From assembly GCF_012328925.1 (NCBI RefSeq), contig NZ_JAAXLS010000022.1, positions 1 to 64,000 on the forward strand: a stretch of DNA of 64,000 nucleotides, given 5' to 3'. Position 1 is the stretch's first letter, and each line of letters opens with the position of its first letter. Below the pieces are notes generated by a model. That model was not told the origin of the DNA. It worked only from the letters and a program-made list of their open reading frames with translations, and searched no databases. Below are positions 60,324 to 64,000 of this stretch, piece by piece. Both the position numbers and the translations under genes were made by a program. Source of the stretch: Amycolatopsis acididurans. Its GTDB lineage: Bacteria > Actinomycetota > Actinomycetes > Mycobacteriales > Pseudonocardiaceae.

Positions 60324-61418
60324 GTGTCGGACCCGTTGGGATCCATCGAAATCGAGGGTGAGAAGAGCTACGGCGAGAAGGTCGTAGAAGCCATCCCGTT
60401 CGCCGGCGACGCCAAGAAGGTGTTCGACGCGGGCCAGAAAGCGCTGTCCGACGGCAGCGTCGGCTTCGACGACATCCGCAGCGTCGCGGCCGAGGGCGGC
60501 AGCCTGGTGCAGGACTGCATGGATGTCACCGACATCGCCAGCGACCCGATCGGCTGGCTGGTCGGCAAGGGCCTGGACTTCCTGCTCGCGATCTGTCAGC
60601 CGTTGCAGGACGCCATCCAGTTCGTCAGCGGCGACGGGGAGGCACTGGGCACCGCCGCGGACAACTTCAGCGCGATCGGCCAGGGCATCTCCGATTTCGG
60701 CGAGCAGTTCGGTCAGCACGCCCAGGACGCGCTGGCCAAGTGGGAGGGCCAGGCCGCCGAGACCGCCGCGGACAAGCTCGGCCAGTTCGCGGGAGGCATC
60801 GGCCAGGTCGCCGGGAAAGCGGGCGACATCTCGCAGTTGCTGCAGATCTCCAGCATGGTCATGACGGTCATCGAGGAGTTCATCAAGGGACTGCTCACCG
60901 AGTTGATCACCTGGCTGATCATGATCTGGATCCCGGCGCTGGCGGCCGCGGTTCCCAGTTGCGGGGCCTCGACCGCCGCGGCGGGCACGGCGACGGGCGT
61001 CCGCGCCGCGCAGACCGGTTCGCGGGCGACTCGCACGGTCAGCAAGCTGCAGAAGCTGCTGGACAAGATCCGCGAGGTGCTGGCGAAGATGAAGAACTTC
61101 ATGAAGGACCTGCGCACCAACGTCAGCCGGGTCATGGACACCAAGAAGATGCAGTCGGGCCTGGCAGATCTCGAGATCGACGCGGGCACAGCGACCAAGC
61201 GCATGCGGATGTACGGCTCGGAGGACGGCCTGATCGGCAAGCGGGTCAGCGACGGCCTCGGCGAGTCGCTCAAGGGCAACGTCAAGGACACCTTCGACGA
61301 CCAGGTCAAGATGACCAAGGTGCCGGAGTACTTCGACAAGGTGAGCAAGATCGTCGAGGCCGGCGACACCGGCGAGGACGGAACGACCGAGGACACCAAA
61401 GAGAAGCTGGACTTCTAG
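60324..61418 (+). CDS. Candidate T7SS effector or effector partner, 364 aa
   Basis: A protein I do not recognise. The first 190 residues are helical with a WXG100/PPE-like feel (ALAKWEGQAAETAADKLGQFAGGIG). A hydrophobic stretch near residues 192-213 (FIKGLLTELITWLIMIWIPALA) could span or insert in a membrane. A basic helical part (RTVSKLQKLLDKIREVLAKMKNFMK) and an acidic C-terminal tail follow. There is no visible catalytic motif of a known toxin. GTG start with TGAGGGGG upstream. It lies between the EspC-like gene and two membrane genes, 3 bp before the next start. Confidence 0.72.
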   Translation: MSDPLGSIEIEGEKSYGEKVVEAIPFAGDAKKVFDAGQKALSDGSVGFDDIRSVAAEGGSLVQDCMDVTDIASDPIGWLVGKGLDFLLAICQPLQDAIQFVSGDGEALGTAADNFSAIGQGISDFGEQFGQHAQDALAKWEGQAAETAADKLGQFAGGIGQVAGKAGDISQLLQISSMVMTVIEEFIKGLLTELITWLIMIWIPALAAAVPSCGASTAAAGTATGVRAAQTGSRATRTVSKLQKLLDKIREVLAKMKNFMKDLRTNVSRVMDTKKMQSGLADLEIDAGTATKRMRMYGSEDGLIGKRVSDGLGESLKGNVKDTFDDQVKMTKVPEYFDKVSKIVEAGDTGEDGTTEDTKEKLDF

Positions 61419-61421
61419 CAG

Positions 61422-62015
61422 ATGAACTGGGATGCCAGCGGGATCACCAGCTTTGTCGTGGTGGTCGCGGTGCTGGGGTGGTTGTGCTGGGCCGGGCTGT
61501 ACCCGGTGCTGTTCCGGCTTTTCCTGCTGCCTTCGATCGGGCGGCGGCGCGGCTGGCGTGCGCGTGGTTCGCTGGTGCCGTCCGAGAGCTACGACGATCT
61601 GCCGGGCGACGGCAGCCAGGGCTGGGACACTCCCCTGCCCGGCATGGTGTGCGAGTTCGTCGGGACCTACAACGGCCGTCCCGTGCACGGCGTCGAAGTG
61701 TCGATCACGCATTGGCGCAGGCGCATTCCGGGGCACACGCCTCGGAAGTACCACCGGTACTACACGGTGCTGACCGTGGCGACCTCCGACCGTCCTTTCG
61801 CGAACTTCAACGCCGGGCGCCGGGGTGCGGTGGTCAACGGCGATCCGATGGCGTTCTACCCCGATTTCGTGGAGTGGGCACGGAACCGGAGGCTGCACGA
61901 CTCCAAGCACGTGCTGCAGGAGGACCACGGGATGCGGTCGATCAGCTGGTTCGGGCACCTGACCCGTGGGCGGCTGTTCCGGTCGCTGGATCGCCTCACG
62001 CAGGATCCGCGATGA
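61422..62015 (+). CDS. Membrane-anchored protein of unknown function
   Basis: A 197-residue protein with one N-terminal membrane helix (ITSFVVVVAVLGWLCWAGLYPVLF) and a basic soluble domain that I cannot place (GMVCEFVGTYNGRPVHGVEV, KYHRYYTVLTVAT). The beta-rich pattern may be a small binding domain. ATG start 3 bp after the 364-aa gene. Its stop overlaps the next gene (ATGA). It could be an immunity or partner protein for the 364-aa candidate effector; this is inference from place. Confidence 0.75.
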   Translation: MNWDASGITSFVVVVAVLGWLCWAGLYPVLFRLFLLPSIGRRRGWRARGSLVPSESYDDLPGDGSQGWDTPLPGMVCEFVGTYNGRPVHGVEVSITHWRRRIPGHTPRKYHRYYTVLTVATSDRPFANFNAGRRGAVVNGDPMAFYPDFVEWARNRRLHDSKHVLQEDHGMRSISWFGHLTRGRLFRSLDRLTQDPR

Positions 62016-62755
62016 GCGTGCTCGACCACTTCCTCGTCGCGGTCGTCGGCTACGTGCTGGCCGCGGTGCTCCAGACCGCCGGAATCCAGCTCTCGCACGG
62101 AGAAACGCGCCCGCGCCGGCGCACCGGGGTTGGGCTGCGCATCGCCGCCGGGGTGGTCACCACCGTCGTCACCACGTCGTGGCTGCTGCCTGCCTCGCTC
62201 TCCGGTGGCGTGATCGGCGGCGTGTTCATGTTCGTCTTCCTGTTCATGTTCGTGCCGTTCGTGGTGATCTACGTCGGCCAGCTGCTGGGGCGGATGCGGC
62301 AGCGCCGTGGCGCGGCTCCGATCTGGCCCGCCGTGCTTATCGGCGCGTTCGCCCTCGTCTGCCTGGTCCCGGGCACGAAGGTGGCCGCGGATGGGCTGAT
62401 GCACCTGACGGGCCTCGCGCAACCGGTCGAGCTGCACGTCACCAAGGTCGTCGACCGCAATGTGCGGCCAGGCAAACGCGCCTTCCTCGACGACGTCAGC
62501 GGCGACTACGTGCTCGACGGCCGCGGCGAGCACGTCCAGGATTCCGTCTGGTTGTCGTGGCACCAGCTACCGAAGGAGGGCGCCACCATCCCGGTCACGA
62601 TCTCGCGTCTGTGGCCCTCGATGATGATCGAGGACGACGCTGCGGCGTGGTGGCTGGCCGGGCTGGGCGGCTTCGGCATCGCCGCCGGAGGGGTGCTGAT
62701 GGCTTGGGCCGTGCGCGAGAAGACGGCCGAGCAAGAGGAAACAGCAGGGCCCTGA
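62012..62755 (+). CDS. Polytopic membrane protein of unknown function
   Basis: A 247-residue protein with about five predicted helices: VAVVGYVLAAVLQTAGI, IAAGVVTTVVTTSWLLPA, GGVFMFVFLFMFVPFVVIY, WPAVLIGAFALVCLVPG and a last one near the C terminus (WWLAGLGGFGIAAGGVLMAW). An extracytoplasmic beta-rich loop of about 90 residues lies before the last helix (ELHVTKVVDRNVRPGKRAF). It overlaps the previous gene by four bases and ends at a bidirectional hairpin. No family recognised. Confidence 0.75.
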   Translation: MSVLDHFLVAVVGYVLAAVLQTAGIQLSHGETRPRRRTGVGLRIAAGVVTTVVTTSWLLPASLSGGVIGGVFMFVFLFMFVPFVVIYVGQLLGRMRQRRGAAPIWPAVLIGAFALVCLVPGTKVAADGLMHLTGLAQPVELHVTKVVDRNVRPGKRAFLDDVSGDYVLDGRGEHVQDSVWLSWHQLPKEGATIPVTISRLWPSMMIEDDAAAWWLAGLGGFGIAAGGVLMAWAVREKTAEQEETAGP

Positions 62756-62774
62756 ACCAAGCGGTCCAGGGCCC
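62747..62774. terminator. Bidirectional hairpin at the end of the cassette
   Basis: Perfect 8-bp stem GGGCCCTG / CAGGGCCC with a 12-nt loop. It takes in the stop codon of the membrane gene and lies 8 bp from the stop of the convergent 49-aa gene. No T-run on either side. Confidence 0.65.
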
Positions 62775-62781
62775 ATGCGAA

Positions 62782-62931
62782 CTATTCGTCGTCCGGCTTC
62801 GCGTGATCCGGCTTTCCGGGGTTGGGGTCTCGTGAGAGGTCGATCGCCGGGTGCCGGGGCGCCCCCTCGGGTGCCGCGTGCCGGCCCGACGACTGAGCTT
62901 CCTGCTCGTTGGTGTTCTCTTCGGCGTTCAC
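62782..62931 (-). CDS. Small acidic protein, 49 aa
   Basis: A short ORF beginning with a GTG at 62931, with GAGGAGG five bases upstream, a near-perfect ribosome site. The product is hydrophilic and disordered-looking: EENTNEQEAQ near the start, then Pro/His/Ala stretches and KPDHAKPDDE at the end. Third codon positions are mostly G or C. An in-frame ATG at 62952 would add seven residues and lose the good spacing. It is convergent with the membrane gene and precedes the rpoC terminator. No family recognised. Confidence 0.6.
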   Translation of the reverse strand: MNAEENTNEQEAQSSGRHAAPEGAPRHPAIDLSRDPNPGKPDHAKPDDE

Positions 62932-63018
62932 AGCGCCCTCCTCGTTCCGCATCGTGTGAACCGCTCGACACGCTACCTACCGTCGATCCGGCGCCAACTT
63001 TGGGCAGGTGTCAAGACG

Positions 63019-63058
63019 ACGAAGCCCCCGGCTCCGAGAAAGGAGCCGGGGGCTTCGT
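63019..63058 (-). terminator. Terminator of rpoC
   Basis: A perfect 17-bp stem ACGAAGCCCCCGGCTCC / GGAGCCGGGGGCTTCGT with a 6-nt GAGAAA loop, 13 bp beyond the rpoC stop on the minus strand. It is the strongest hairpin near this end of the window. Confidence 0.9.
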
Positions 63059-63070
63059 GGGACTACCGGA

Positions 63071-64000
63071 TCAGCGGAAGTCGCGACCGAAGTCGTAGTC
63101 GTCCAGCGGGACGGCGGCACCGGTGCCCGTACCGAACACATCCGGCGTGTAGTAGCCGTCGTCGTAGGACGGGATCGCGTACGCCGCCACCCGCGCCTCC
63201 TCGGTCGGCTGGACCTGGATGTTGCGGTACCGGTTGATGCCCGTACCGGCCGGGATCAGCTTACCGATGATCACGTTCTCCTTGAGGCCCACGAGCTTGT
63301 CGCTGCGGCCGTTGATCGCCGCGTCGGTCAGGACACGCGTGGTCTCCTGGAACGACGCCGCCGACAGCCACGAGTCCGTGGTCAGCGAGGCCTTCGTGAT
63401 ACCCATCAGCACCGGGCGACCCGAAGCCGGCTCGCCGCCCTCGGCCACCGACGCGCGGTTCGTCGCCTCGAACTTGGTGCGCTCGGGGAGCTCACCAGGC
63501 AGGAAGTCGGTCGAACCGGAGTCGATGATCGTGACCCGGCGCAGCATCTGCCGGACGATGACCTCGATGTGCTTGTCGTGGATCGACACACCCTGCGCCC
63601 GGTACACCTTCTGGACCTCGTCCACCAGGTGCATCTGCGCCTCGCGCGGGCCCATGACACGCAGCACCTCGTGCGGGTCCGGCGTGCCCTCGAGCAGCAG
63701 CTGGCCGACGGACACGTGGTCGCCGTCCTGCAGCGGCCCGGTCGGCGTGTTGGCCAGGCGCTGACGCTTCGACAGCTTGTCGAAGACGATCTCCTCGCCA
63801 CCGTCGTCCGGGGTGAGCGTGATCTTCCAGAACCGCTCGCTCTCCTCGATGCGCACGCGGCCATCGACGTCGGCGATCGGCGCCTTGCCCTTCGGGACAC
63901 GGGCCTCGAACAGCTCCGTGACACGCGGCAGACCCGTGGTGATGTCGTCACCGGCGACACCACCCTGGTGGAAGGTACGCATCGTCAGCTGCGTGCCGGG
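63071..64000 (-). CDS. rpoC: RNA polymerase beta' subunit, C-terminal part (partial)
   Basis: The last 309 residues of RpoC; the gene runs off the window end, so the start is not seen. The part includes FHQGGVAGDDITTGLPRVTELFEAR (trigger-loop-distal region), SVGQLLLEGTPDPHEVLRV, VSIHDKHIEVIVRQMLRRV, FLPGELPERTKFEATN and SWLSAASFQETTRVLTDAAI, all hallmarks of the beta' C terminus. The sequence ends PLDDYDFGRDFR. It closes the rpoB-rpoC operon at a strong hairpin. Confidence 0.98.
   Translation of the reverse strand, partial: PGTQLTMRTFHQGGVAGDDITTGLPRVTELFEARVPKGKAPIADVDGRVRIEESERFWKITLTPDDGGEEIVFDKLSKRQRLANTPTGPLQDGDHVSVGQLLLEGTPDPHEVLRVMGPREAQMHLVDEVQKVYRAQGVSIHDKHIEVIVRQMLRRVTIIDSGSTDFLPGELPERTKFEATNRASVAEGGEPASGRPVLMGITKASLTTDSWLSAASFQETTRVLTDAAINGRSDKLVGLKENVIIGKLIPAGTGINRYRNIQVQPTEEARVAAYAIPSYDDGYYTPDVFGTGTGAAVPLDDYDFGRDFR

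Overview
The window is a chromosomal segment of a very high-GC actinomycete. Gene order, GTG/TTG starts, strong third-position GC bias and protein families point to the Pseudonocardiales, most like Amycolatopsis; the genus is an inference from memory, not a search result. Almost all housekeeping genes lie on the minus strand and are transcribed from high to low coordinates.

Layout in coordinate order. 1-624: a gene-free block made of two facing arrays of a 22-bp repeat. 625-4275: a zinc alcohol dehydrogenase, tsaE, an alpha/beta hydrolase and alr. 4303-8576: a compact polyol-use operon (dehydrogenase, DeoR regulator, xylulokinase, UgpC/MsiK-type ABC ATPase) set into an otherwise conserved order. 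8631-11948: nnr and glmS. 12032-16461: an alpha/beta hydrolase, then a minus-strand type VII secretion (T7SS) satellite operon (EspC-like protein, 953-aa Ala/Gly-rich protein, 129-aa coiled-coil protein). 16582-19016: glmM, rpsI, rplM. 19199-21344: a lipoprotein and a DUF4333 protein on the plus strand. 21405-35690: a complete ESX-4-type T7SS locus (esxT, esxU, an Rv3446c/Hsp70-like protein, eccC, eccD, mycP, eccB, eccE and a 240-aa companion). As I remember it, M. tuberculosis has the same order around its ESX-4 (glmS to rplM on one side, truA to infA on the other), but there eccE is absent.

35693-44858: a DnaA-box cluster, truA, the alpha operon (rplQ, rpoA, rpsD, rpsK, an extra 65-aa ORF, rpsM, rpmJ, infA), then map, adk, secY and a small membrane protein. 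44415-54096: the spc and S10 ribosomal operons (rplO back to rpsJ). 54390-58722: the str operon (rpsL, rpsG, fusA, tuf). 59259-62931: a plus-strand cassette with a YbaB-family protein, an EspC-like protein, a 364-aa possible T7SS effector or partner and two membrane proteins, faced by a 49-aa minus-strand gene. 63071-64000: the 3' end of rpoC, cut by the window edge.

How it works together: the minus-strand genes supply translation, transcription, wall-precursor (glmS, glmM, alr) and cofactor-repair functions. The ESX-4 machine (EccB/C/D/E with mycosin MycP) would export the EsxT/EsxU pair and perhaps the EspC-like proteins of the two satellite loci; all four small candidates carry a YxxxD/E motif. 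The most unusual items are the facing 22-bp arrays, a DnaA-box cluster far from any dnaA gene, a truA gene that seems to start at ATT inside a terminator-like hairpin, a small ORF coupled to rpsM inside the alpha operon, and the T7SS-like cassette between rpsL and rpoC. I saw no tRNA, rRNA, CRISPR, insertion sequence or prophage gene.
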